A stretch of DNA of 7,975 nucleotides, from contig JAQTNZ010000095.1 in the NCBI GenBank assembly GCA_028713595.1, positions 1-7,975 on the forward strand. Reading direction: 5' to 3'. Origin of the DNA: Methylovulum sp. (GTDB taxonomy: Bacteria > Pseudomonadota > Gammaproteobacteria > Methylococcales > Methylomonadaceae). The number at the start of each line of letters is the position of its first letter. Position 1 is the first letter of the stretch. Below, one piece after another: positions 1 through 5,883 of this stretch. The notes beneath the pieces are model-generated. The model had not been told where the DNA came from. It saw only the letters and a list, made by a program, of their open reading frames with translations, and did no database searches. Position numbers and translations under genes: made by a program.

Positions 1-329
1 TATGACACGAACTTTAAAAGTTTCCATCGCATTATGGTCAAAATTTGTGTATTCGTGGCTCTGTGTAGGAGTCATCTTATTCCCATCTTGGTTTCTTTGA
101 TATATTTGATGAATGATAATTCGATCAATAGAGAGATTGAGTAACTGCATTTACGATCCTATGTAGTTTTATACGTTGGCTTTTGGGGCGAATGGTATGA
201 TTAACTTGCAACCTGTCAAATTAAAGTAATATACACTCGCTTAATGGCCGTGATTTATGCCTTAATACCGGATCGTGGGAACGATAAAATATAACATATC
301 GTATTCAACGTCATGGGGAAGGTTTACCA

Positions 330-404
330 ATGAAAAGTCCACAGCGAGCTTTCATACACGATAAGGAGAGCAAGTCTAGCAACATAAAACTTACCTCGCT
401 ATGA
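330..404 (+). CDS. possible 24-residue small ORF with strong ribosome binding site
   Basis: The ATG at 330 is preceded by a purine-rich GGGGAAGG (315-322) seven bases upstream, the best Shine-Dalgarno in the AT-rich region. The peptide begins MKSPQRAFIHDKESK and is polar and basic, with no known motif. Its stop overlaps a second ATG (ATGA, 401-404) that opens only seven codons, ending at 422-424 inside a small hairpin. It could be a leader peptide, the decayed start of a lost gene, or chance. A TATAAC (290-295) could be a -10 box but has no good -35 partner. The function is unknown and the call is weak. Confidence 0.2.
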   Translation: MKSPQRAFIHDKESKSSNIKLTSL

Positions 405-408
405 ACTA

Positions 409-424
409 TTACCATTTTTGGTAA
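409..424 (+). repeat. small inverted repeat / hairpin
   Basis: TTACCA (409-414) and TGGTAA (419-424) form a perfect six-base-pair stem around a TTTT loop. It lies just after the small ORF at 330-404. A weak stem with no clear U-run after it makes an efficient terminator unlikely; a protein binding site or chance are alternatives. Confidence 0.35.
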
Positions 425-428
425 ATAA

Positions 429-447
429 TTGAAAATTATTTTTTCAA
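429..447 (+). repeat. AT-rich inverted repeat
   Basis: TTGAAAA (429-435) and TTTTCAA (441-447) are perfect seven-base arms around a five-base spacer. The dyad lies 52 bases upstream of the toxin ATG, next to the 450-479 dyad, so it may be part of an operator region. AT-rich palindromes of this size also arise by chance in sequence of this composition. Confidence 0.35.
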
Positions 448-449
448 AA

Positions 450-479
450 TAGGCAAACAATTGAACTTTGCTTTGCCTA
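450..479 (+). promoter_or_regulatory. inverted repeat, candidate toxin-antitoxin operator
   Basis: TAGGCAAA (450-457) and TTTGCCTA (472-479) are perfect eight-base arms separated by 14 bases, so the centres lie about two helical turns apart. The repeat ends 19 bases before the toxin ATG and covers the place where a -35 element would sit for the TATGAT box at 487-492. Type II antitoxins with a helix-turn-helix domain usually repress their own operon by binding such dyads, so an operator role is a reasonable inference. Binding itself cannot be seen from sequence. Confidence 0.5.
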
Positions 480-486
480 GTTCCGC

Positions 487-492
487 TATGAT
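487..492 (+). promoter_or_regulatory. candidate -10 box of the toxin-antitoxin promoter
   Basis: TATGAT matches the sigma-70 -10 consensus at five of six positions. A transcript from it would start around 498-500, almost on the toxin ATG at 499, so the message would be nearly leaderless unless the true start lies elsewhere. The -35 region is poor: TTGAAC (461-466) would need a 20-base spacer. The -10 lies directly beside the inverted repeat at 450-479, which would suit autorepression. Confidence 0.35.
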
Positions 493-498
493 ACTGTT

Positions 499-693
499 AT
501 GCGCAAAAGGATTTACCTTGAGGTGCAGACCTTGGTTGATTTTCCAAATTGCCAAGGAGTCAAAAAGCTAACCCGCCATGCCTACAGTTACCGTTTACGA
601 GTGGGTGATTATCGGGTGTTTTTTGAGTTCGATGGTGGTGTGCATATTGTTGACATTGAAGAGGTCAAAAAACGTGATGAAAGCACTTACTAA
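499..693 (+). CDS. RelE/ParE-type toxin, apparently missing its N-terminus
   Basis: Members of this toxin superfamily are small proteins; RelE-type members cleave mRNA at the ribosome and ParE-type members poison gyrase. The sequence alone does not say which activity applies. The 64 residues carry the family core: a helix (MRKRIYLEVQTL), the VKKL turn around residues 21-24, the strand YRLRVGDYRVFFEF at about 31-44, and the C-terminal motif IEEVKKRDESTY. Relatives are usually 85-95 residues and begin with an extra strand and a helix of the type KALKQLRKI, so about 20 residues are absent. The in-frame sequence upstream is only six further codons (FRYDTV) before a TAG at 478-480, and nothing toxin-like precedes it. 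The gene overlaps the antitoxin by 17 bases. It may be a truncated, inactive toxin or a short variant; the family call is firm, activity is not. Confidence 0.8.
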   Translation: MRKRIYLEVQTLVDFPNCQGVKKLTRHAYSYRLRVGDYRVFFEFDGGVHIVDIEEVKKRDESTY

Positions 694-1009
694 CTACCAA
701 ACCATTAACGGGCCGGACGGCAAACCGGCTTTTGTGGTGATCCCTTATGCCGATTTTGTGCAATTGCCTGGTGCCATCCCGCCCGGTACTATCCCCAATG
801 CCGTGGTCGGCAAGCGTATTATGGATGAAGTCAGTATGCTGCAAGCTTGGCGCGAACATTTGTTGCTGACGCAAGCGGATATGGCGCAGCGCATGGGCAT
901 AAGCCAAGCCGGGTATGCGCAGATTGAGGCCGCCAAACGCCCGCGCAAGGCCACCTTAATCAAAGCGGCACAGGCTTTAGGGATTAGCCTTGAGCAACTG
1001 GCATATTAA
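677..1009 (+). CDS. HTH (Xre-type) antitoxin partner of the RelE-like toxin
   Basis: This 110-residue protein would neutralise the upstream toxin by binding it and would repress the operon through its DNA-binding domain. Residues 10-30 (INGPDGKPAFVVIPYADFVQ) match the N-terminal segment common in antitoxins of this group. A Cro/CI-type helix-turn-helix fills about residues 55-108, with helix 2 at TQADMAQRMG (65-74) and the recognition helix at SQAGYAQIEA (76-85), followed by the typical ending KAAQALGISLEQL. I chose ATG 677 because it gives the usual length; the longer frame from 578 only reads the toxin gene out of frame. The start lies 17 bases inside the toxin gene, which suggests translational coupling. 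No close strong Shine-Dalgarno is visible (AAGAGG at 659-664 is 12 bases away). A terminator follows at 1041. Confidence 0.88.
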   Translation: MKALTNYQTINGPDGKPAFVVIPYADFVQLPGAIPPGTIPNAVVGKRIMDEVSMLQAWREHLLLTQADMAQRMGISQAGYAQIEAAKRPRKATLIKAAQALGISLEQLAY

Positions 1010-1035
1010 CGGCGCTGGCCTGACACCCCTATAAT
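1007..1035 (+). promoter_or_regulatory. candidate sigma-70 promoter between antitoxin and terminator
   Basis: TTAACG (1007-1012, four of six matches to TTGACA) and an exact TATAAT (1030-1035) are spaced by 17 bases. Transcription would begin near 1042, within the left arm of the terminator hairpin at 1041-1060. It would then read toward the capsid gene. The -10 is perfect and the spacing ideal, but the position on top of a terminator makes its use uncertain. Confidence 0.4.
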
Positions 1036-1040
1036 CTATC

Positions 1041-1063
1041 AAAGCCCCGTAAGGGGCTTTTTT
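1041..1063 (+). terminator. Rho-independent terminator after the toxin-antitoxin pair
   Basis: AAAGCCCC (1041-1048) and GGGGCTTT (1053-1060) form a perfect eight-base-pair stem with a GTAA loop, ending in a run of six T (1058-1063). This is a textbook intrinsic terminator 31 bases after the antitoxin stop. The A-rich 5' arm gives only a short run for the reverse direction, so it acts mainly on the + strand. It should separate the toxin-antitoxin transcript from the structural operon. Confidence 0.9.
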
Positions 1064-1070
1064 GTGGCCG

Positions 1071-1133
1071 CCGCTTTCTCCCCTCCCCCGCCCCATCAGG
1101 AAACCCCCACCAAACCCCCTGCCCCACAGCCCC
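1071..1133 (+). promoter_or_regulatory. C-rich, G-poor tract (possible rut-like leader)
   Basis: Of these 63 bases, 39 are C and 6 are G by hand count. Long unstructured C-rich, G-poor RNA is the kind of sequence Rho loads onto. It lies between the intrinsic terminator and the capsid start. It could be a Rho-dependent backup terminator, an unstructured leader for the capsid mRNA, or simply biased sequence. The proline-rich translation that runs through it is not a protein N-terminus in my view. Confidence 0.35.
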
Positions 1134-1193
1134 ATAATGGCAACCATCCGGCTAATGTCCGGCATTGTTTCCATCCATCACAGCGGGCAACCT

Positions 1194-2915
1194 ATGACAA
1201 TAGTTAATGCAGAACGCAGTTACGCCAGTAAAAAGACCCAAGGGGTCGAGAAATTTTTTGGCAGTTTGCGCGAAAATCTTAAAAAAGAAAAAGGCGTGGC
1301 GTTAGATTCGGCCACGACCCATGAGTTTATGGCTTCGGCGATTAGCTTAAGCCAAAGCGTCACTGGCTTTGACGTGCCTGAGGGCTTGGTCACGGTGCGT
1401 GAGGAGCTAAAACCCGAACAGTTTTCCGCCATCACCAGCGCCTTGCTGGACGGGGCCAGTGTTTATGAGCGCGAGCATGGTTGCACGGTGCCTGCGGACG
1501 TGCTGGAAGTGGCGATAGGCCAAGCCTATTCGACCAGCCGCCATGCCGCCAGCCGCTTTGCCCTGCCCACTTCAATAGCATTGGACTCGTCCAGCAACGA
1601 AGCTTCCGACCCGTTGGCTTTGCAGACCAACCGTGCGGTGACATCTATCCTCAGCACCATCATGTCGGCGTGTCCGTTCGCGCTGTATCTGCCGTTTGAT
1701 TTGGGTTCCAACGAAGCCAAGTTGGCGATCGTCTCGCATCGGGCAGGTTTGGCGCACGGGCAATATGCCTTGGATGCCAGCTTAGATGGCGCCAACTCCG
1801 GTGACGTGTTCTTGTCGTCCTCACGCACCCATACCGGCACACGCGGTACGCCGTCAGGTTTGGCGGTCGATTACACCGGCAAGCTGACCAAGGTGCAGAA
1901 CGACCGCGCCCATTGTGACGCAGCCGCAGGCGACTTGAAGCTGATGAAAAACCGCGCCCTGGTGTATATCAACGGACAAGTGGCGGCGAAAGAAGTCACG
2001 GCGGGCATTATCAACGGCAGCATCGTTATCGGTGCCATCACTTATAGCGTAGCGGGGGTCATCAACAATGACACTGGCGTGTTTACGGTGACAGTCACCG
2101 CGTCTGACACCGCCCCGTTGGGCGCTGCCGTGCCGTTGATGGTCAAGGGCTTTATTGATTATGAGCGCGATGCGTCGATTACGCCCAGCGTCAGCACCAG
2201 TGCCGACACCTATTTGCTGTACGCGAAACCGTGGCGGGCGTTTGTACAAACGACCCCGGACGCGGACAGCCAAATGGCGAACGAGTTGGGGATAGACCCC
2301 GCCAGCCAGTCAATGGTCGCCATCGGCAACCAATTGGCGAACGAGCGCCATTATGACGCATTGTTTATGGCCGCGCAGTTAGCCAGCCAAAATGCCGACA
2401 GCTTTTTGTTTGATTGGACTGACCGTAACCGGCAAATGAACGCGGCGCAAATCTTCAACGATATGTTGCCGGCAGTAGGCCGTGCCAGCCAAAAAATGGC
2501 GAATGACACCATGTCTTATGGCATTAAATACTGGTATGTCGGGGTGCGGTTGGCGGCTTTGATCCAAGGTTTGCCTTCGACCATTTTCGAGCCATCCGGT
2601 CTGGCCGCCCGTCCTGGCGTATACCGCCTAGGCCGTTTGTTCGGTTTGTATGAGGTGTATTACTGCCCGAAAGCGGACATTATCAGCGAAACCAGCAACT
2701 CGTCAAAAATCCTCTTTATCGGCCAAGCCTTAGAATCGGCGCGCGCCCCTATCGTGTTCGGCGATGCCGTGGCCCCTATCATCAAGCCATTGGGTATCAA
2801 CACCGACATGAAGAGCGGCTTTTTCCGCTACGAGCGCAACTTCACCGAAGTCAACCCGCACACGCCATCGTCATTAGGTTGTGCGCAGCTTGATGTCACT
2901 GACCTGAGCGTTTAA
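1194..2915 (+). CDS. probable HK97-fold major capsid protein
   Basis: From ATG 1194 the protein is 573 residues and would form the capsid shell. The call rests on its C-terminal half: an alpha-rich stretch (about 355-460, GIDPASQSMVAIGNQL onward), then the pattern GVYRLGRLFGLYEVYYCPKA (475-494) and IVFGDAVAPIIKPL (520-533), which resemble the P-domain and axial domain of phage capsid proteins of this fold. A beta-rich, Gly/Val-rich segment at about 225-320 looks like an inserted surface domain. The first 40 residues are charged. Position fits: first gene of the virion operon, two genes before the sheath. Frames from TTG 1062 or ATG 1137 and 1155 would add a proline-rich leader without a ribosome site; 1194 has only a weak GGG six bases upstream, so the start is not certain. 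The identity is inferred from patterns. Confidence 0.7.
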   Translation: MTIVNAERSYASKKTQGVEKFFGSLRENLKKEKGVALDSATTHEFMASAISLSQSVTGFDVPEGLVTVREELKPEQFSAITSALLDGASVYEREHGCTVPADVLEVAIGQAYSTSRHAASRFALPTSIALDSSSNEASDPLALQTNRAVTSILSTIMSACPFALYLPFDLGSNEAKLAIVSHRAGLAHGQYALDASLDGANSGDVFLSSSRTHTGTRGTPSGLAVDYTGKLTKVQNDRAHCDAAAGDLKLMKNRALVYINGQVAAKEVTAGIINGSIVIGAITYSVAGVINNDTGVFTVTVTASDTAPLGAAVPLMVKGFIDYERDASITPSVSTSADTYLLYAKPWRAFVQTTPDADSQMANELGIDPASQSMVAIGNQLANERHYDALFMAAQLASQNADSFLFDWTDRNRQMNAAQIFNDMLPAVGRASQKMANDTMSYGIKYWYVGVRLAALIQGLPSTIFEPSGLAARPGVYRLGRLFGLYEVYYCPKADIISETSNSSKILFIGQALESARAPIVFGDAVAPIIKPLGINTDMKSGFFRYERNFTEVNPHTPSSLGCAQLDVTDLSV

Positions 2916-2924
2916 GGATAGCCC

Positions 2925-3440
2925 ATGCGCATCATGATAGGCTCGCCCACCTTGACCGGGCAAGACAACAGCGCCGCCCTAACAGCGGCTTTCGCCCACG
3001 CCAACTACCCGTTGGCCGTCACCGTCATCAACCACACGCCGCGCAATTTCCGCCACGGCCCGTTGGCATTGATGTTAGGCAACGGCAGTGGCGGGGTCAA
3101 CACTCAGGCCACCCTGACCGTCACTTATTTTCGACAATTGCAGACCTTGTGCACCGAAGCCACGGCGATTGCCGAACTGAACGGTTTTGCGCAAGCCATT
3201 GAAATACGGGTCGCCGACGCGCCCAGCGGGGCGACAACGCCAGCGGCAGAGCTGTCAGCCACTGACGCAGAATCTGCCAGCCCTGCCGAACTGGCGGTGC
3301 AGCCAGAACCCGAACCGGAAGTAACCTCTGAAGCAGTACCCAAAACCGCTGCGCCTGACATTGGCACAGCACCCTTAACCCCGTCCGCACCAGCGGACAC
3401 CGCGCCATTATCAACCAAAAAGGTGGTAAAAAATGCCTAA
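2925..3440 (+). CDS. small virion-cluster protein with Pro/Ala/Glu-rich tail
   Basis: This 171-residue protein is not recognised. Residues 1-100 are a compact-looking, mixed alpha/beta part (from MRIMIGSPTL to QAIEIRV). Residues about 101-165 are dominated by Ala, Pro, Thr, Ser and Glu, including EPEPEPE-like runs, and are probably disordered, with a basic end (KKVVKNA). There is no signal peptide or membrane segment. The ATG has a good AAGGA (2914-2918) six bases away, which overlaps the capsid stop. Its stop overlaps the sheath start by eight bases, so the three genes are likely co-translated. The position between capsid and sheath suggests a head decoration, head-completion or connector role, but that is inference from gene order only. 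Confidence 0.6.
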   Translation: MRIMIGSPTLTGQDNSAALTAAFAHANYPLAVTVINHTPRNFRHGPLALMLGNGSGGVNTQATLTVTYFRQLQTLCTEATAIAELNGFAQAIEIRVADAPSGATTPAAELSATDAESASPAELAVQPEPEPEVTSEAVPKTAAPDIGTAPLTPSAPADTAPLSTKKVVKNA

Positions 3441-5871
3441 TCTGTTTACACGCTATTTAACGCCAGGGCTTGCCCCCGGCATCCAACTCAACCCGCTGGT
3501 GGACAATTCGGAAATCAGCGTTGACCGCCGCGACCAGTATTTTGGCGGTATCCTCAAATTGCCCAGAGGCCGCATTGACAAGCCGTTCTTGGTCACGCCG
3601 GGTAATGTCTTCAACAAAATCGGCAATGGCGCGTGGCTGGGCAAAACCACCAACGCTTATAAAAGCCATGTCGCGGTGTTTGAAGCCTTAAAAAATGGCG
3701 CGGCGGGTGCGGTGTTGCAACGCTTGGTCGGGGCTGATGCCGTCAACCGTTATATTGTGGTCAAGTCCGACACCGCCACCAATATCAGCATCCCTCTGAC
3801 ACCGACCCTCAGCAACGGGGTCATCAAAGCGGTGGGGGTCACGAATCAAGGCAGTAACTATTACCATCCGACCGCCCAAATTGTCAGCGCCACCAATGAG
3901 GTCATTTCCGATATTGCGGCCGGTATCGCCTTGGACATCAATTGCGGCACGGGTGAAGTTGTCCATGTGACCTTATGGGGCGGAACGCCTGGGCTATACG
4001 CCAACAATGATGCCTTCAACTTGACCAATACCATAGGCGGTGGCTTTGTCGGACATCTTGCCAATGTCCCCGCCGATGGCTCGCTACATGGCGCGACCGT
4101 GGTGATAGAACAGGGCGGCAGCAATTACTCGCATCTTGACATCAGCAGCTCAGGCCCTGGCACCGGTGCGGTGTTTATTGTCCGCATGCCTATTACCGGC
4201 AGCAATGCCGGCAAAATCCTCGCCATCTCGGTGGCCAATGGCGGCTCCGGTTATCACCTGTACAATGCCGCCATACCTTCACTGCTGACCATCACCGACC
4301 CCGTCGGTTATTATGGCACTGGTACGGGAGCGACAGCGATCATCAACAACATCGAGAATGGCGTAATCACCGCCATCGCCACGCCGTCACCGACAGGCAC
4401 TAGCCTAACCGACACCCCGATCGTTACCATCAAAAACATCAATGGCGGCATCGGCAACCGGGCTGCGGCAACCGCCACGGTCACTGCCGGCGACATCAGT
4501 GCGGTGACTGTCACCAATGGCGGTAGCGGCTATACCACCGACACCGTGCAGATTACCGCCAATTTGACGGTCACTCCGCAGTTTTACCTTAGCGCCACCC
4601 TGCCTGACCCGGCGCTCGAGCCTTATTTGTTCGCCATCAAAGACCTGGAGTGCTTCAACAACGGCGTTATCATTGGCCTACATTGTGAAGACAAGAGCGA
4701 TGCCAACGGCAACTTTATCGACACGGCGCGCATTACCGTGCGCATCATTGATCCGGCACGTCCGCGCACTTACCGCTATGAGTTCATCGGCAACCTGAGC
4801 GACGGCGGTTTTGATGATTTTGGCGGCTCCACTTATTTGCCCGACACTGTGGCACGCAAAACCGACAATATCGTCATCGCAATCGGCTCCGACACCGTCA
4901 TCTCCCCAGACAACCCCATGTATGGCCTGGATGACGATGATAACGAAAAGTGGGTGTATTCCAACATCATGCACGCGTTTACCGAAGGTGATGCCGCCTA
5001 CACCAACTTGACCTACCGCAATGCGCGTAACAAATTGGCCGCCACACCGTTGGATTTCCAATACCTCTCGTCTTTGGACACCGATTCGGTGGCCTTGCTG
5101 GGCGAGCTGGCGCAAGTGAGCTTTTTGACCAACCGTAACTTGCGCTTTGACGTGCAGGGCGACACCGTGGGCGAGGCGGTGGAGTTCATGAACCAACTGA
5201 ACTTTACCCAACGCGCCGAAAACCATTTGTTACATGCCTTCTGGTGCCCGTTGACCGTGGAAGACCCCACCCATAACAACGGCAGCCTGCAAATGGGCGC
5301 GGCGACCTTGAACATCGCCTTCGCCTGTGCGCGTAACGCGCGTAAGGACTCACGCGGCTTCGCCCCTAAGCATTACCCGATTATGGGCAAAGACTGGGCG
5401 TTGGGCAAGGCGCGTACCAACATCCGCGCACCGTTCACCTTAGGCAGAGGCCAGCTTAACGCCTTGGCGAAAGCGAAAATCAACGCCGTGATCTACGAAG
5501 ATGGCAACTACATTTTCAGCAACGCCATCACCTGCGCCGATGTCGATATTAGCTTGCGCAAACTGATTGCCGTCACCGACATGTCCACATCAATTGACGA
5601 TGCAGTGGTGCGCTTTTGCAGCAGCGTCAAGGGCTATCCGATCAACGATGCCATCAAACTGACCAAAGATTACCTCAAGGCCTTGTTTGAAGGTGCGGAG
5701 GCGGCGGGCTGGATAGTGCCGTCAGATGACCCGGTCATGTTGGGCCGACCTTACAAGTACGATGTGCTGGTAAGCCCTGACCGTCCTTATGATGCCTTTA
5801 CCGTCGATTACTGGGTGCGCTACCAAGGCACCGCCCTGTACATCTACATCACCCAAACCTACACCCGCTAA
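3433..5871 (+). CDS. contractile tail sheath protein with inserted repeat domain
   Basis: This 812-residue protein would form the contractile sheath around the tail tube. The C-terminal part (about 620-812) shows the conserved sheath features: a long segment with GKARTNIRAPFTLGRGQLNALAKAKINAVIY, a helix-rich stretch (KLTKDYLKALFEGAEAAG, about 742-759), and the terminal strand YDVLVSPDRPYDAFTVDYW with YIYITQ near the end. The N-terminus (1-100) has the typical arm and a domain with VAVFEALKNGAAGAVLQRLVG. Residues about 125-385 are a beta-rich insertion with Gly-Gly-Ser-Gly-Tyr repeats. It is longer than typical sheaths (about 400-700 residues), mostly because of that insertion. An AGGTGG (3421-3426) six bases upstream supports the start. 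It overlaps the previous gene by eight bases. Confidence 0.85.
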   Translation: MPNLFTRYLTPGLAPGIQLNPLVDNSEISVDRRDQYFGGILKLPRGRIDKPFLVTPGNVFNKIGNGAWLGKTTNAYKSHVAVFEALKNGAAGAVLQRLVGADAVNRYIVVKSDTATNISIPLTPTLSNGVIKAVGVTNQGSNYYHPTAQIVSATNEVISDIAAGIALDINCGTGEVVHVTLWGGTPGLYANNDAFNLTNTIGGGFVGHLANVPADGSLHGATVVIEQGGSNYSHLDISSSGPGTGAVFIVRMPITGSNAGKILAISVANGGSGYHLYNAAIPSLLTITDPVGYYGTGTGATAIINNIENGVITAIATPSPTGTSLTDTPIVTIKNINGGIGNRAAATATVTAGDISAVTVTNGGSGYTTDTVQITANLTVTPQFYLSATLPDPALEPYLFAIKDLECFNNGVIIGLHCEDKSDANGNFIDTARITVRIIDPARPRTYRYEFIGNLSDGGFDDFGGSTYLPDTVARKTDNIVIAIGSDTVISPDNPMYGLDDDDNEKWVYSNIMHAFTEGDAAYTNLTYRNARNKLAATPLDFQYLSSLDTDSVALLGELAQVSFLTNRNLRFDVQGDTVGEAVEFMNQLNFTQRAENHLLHAFWCPLTVEDPTHNNGSLQMGAATLNIAFACARNARKDSRGFAPKHYPIMGKDWALGKARTNIRAPFTLGRGQLNALAKAKINAVIYEDGNYIFSNAITCADVDISLRKLIAVTDMSTSIDDAVVRFCSSVKGYPINDAIKLTKDYLKALFEGAEAAGWIVPSDDPVMLGRPYKYDVLVSPDRPYDAFTVDYWVRYQGTALYIYITQTYTR
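3805..4602 (+). repeat. Gly-Gly-Ser-Gly-Tyr repeat region inside the sheath gene
   Basis: Within residues 125-390 of the sheath, a beta unit recurs: a hydrophobic strand such as AVTVTN, then GGSGY or a variant, then a polar strand. Clear copies have their GGSGY-type turn at residues 139-143 (QGSNY), 228-232 (GGSNY), 270-274 (GGSGY) and 363-367 (GGSGY); a degenerate copy lies at 338-342 (GGIGN). Spacing is irregular (25-90 residues). GTGA-type turns follow several units (243-246, 296-300). Such repeats are seen in phage surface and adhesion-like proteins; here they probably form a protruding domain on the sheath. Confidence 0.7.
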
Positions 5872-5883
5872 CCAAGGCCAGCC

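Larger units (their letters stand above)
1..498. other. AT-rich non-coding region upstream of the toxin-antitoxin pair
   Basis: This stretch is about 35% GC by hand count, against roughly 55-60% in the structural genes, and no ORF of recognisable function runs through it. An ATG at position 2 opens a 32-codon hydrophobic frame that stops at 98-100; it could be a chance ORF or the end of something starting outside the window. The right part contains several inverted repeats (272-302, 409-424, 429-447, 450-479) and a 24-codon ORF with a good Shine-Dalgarno (330-404). I see no tRNA, insertion sequence ends, attachment site or CRISPR repeats. It reads as an intergenic or degraded region carrying the regulatory sequence of the toxin-antitoxin pair at its right end. 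Confidence 0.6.
1010..1193. other. 184-base non-coding stretch between TA pair and capsid gene
   Basis: This gap holds, in order, the candidate promoter (1007-1035), the intrinsic terminator (1041-1063), and a C-rich leader (1071-1133). The last 60 bases contain ATG codons at 1137 and 1155 without ribosome sites. No further RNA gene or repeat is seen. It is the only sizeable gap in the coding part of the window, so it is the natural place for the start of the structural operon's transcript. Confidence 0.6.

Noticed and set aside
2..100. 32-codon hydrophobic ORF at the window start
   Set aside because: It is short, has no ribosome site in view, and its upstream context is cut off; not enough to call a gene.
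206..235. Promoter-like TTGCAA-18-TATACA
   Set aside because: Each box matches consensus at only four of six positions, and no gene follows it closely.
578..676. 33-residue N-terminal extension of the antitoxin with a hydrophobic stretch
   Set aside because: It is the toxin coding sequence read in another frame; the natural antitoxin starts at 677 and has the usual length.
1062..1193. Proline-rich extension of the capsid protein from TTG 1062
   Set aside because: It begins inside the T-run of the terminator, has no ribosome site, and reads through the C-rich tract; not typical of a capsid N-terminus.
3121..3418. Two reverse-strand ORFs of 97 residues over the disordered tail region
   Set aside because: Low-complexity coding sequence produces open antisense frames; both overlap the supported forward gene.
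4678..5226. 182-residue reverse-strand ORF within the sheath gene
   Set aside because: Antisense to the well-supported sheath, with no family signal.
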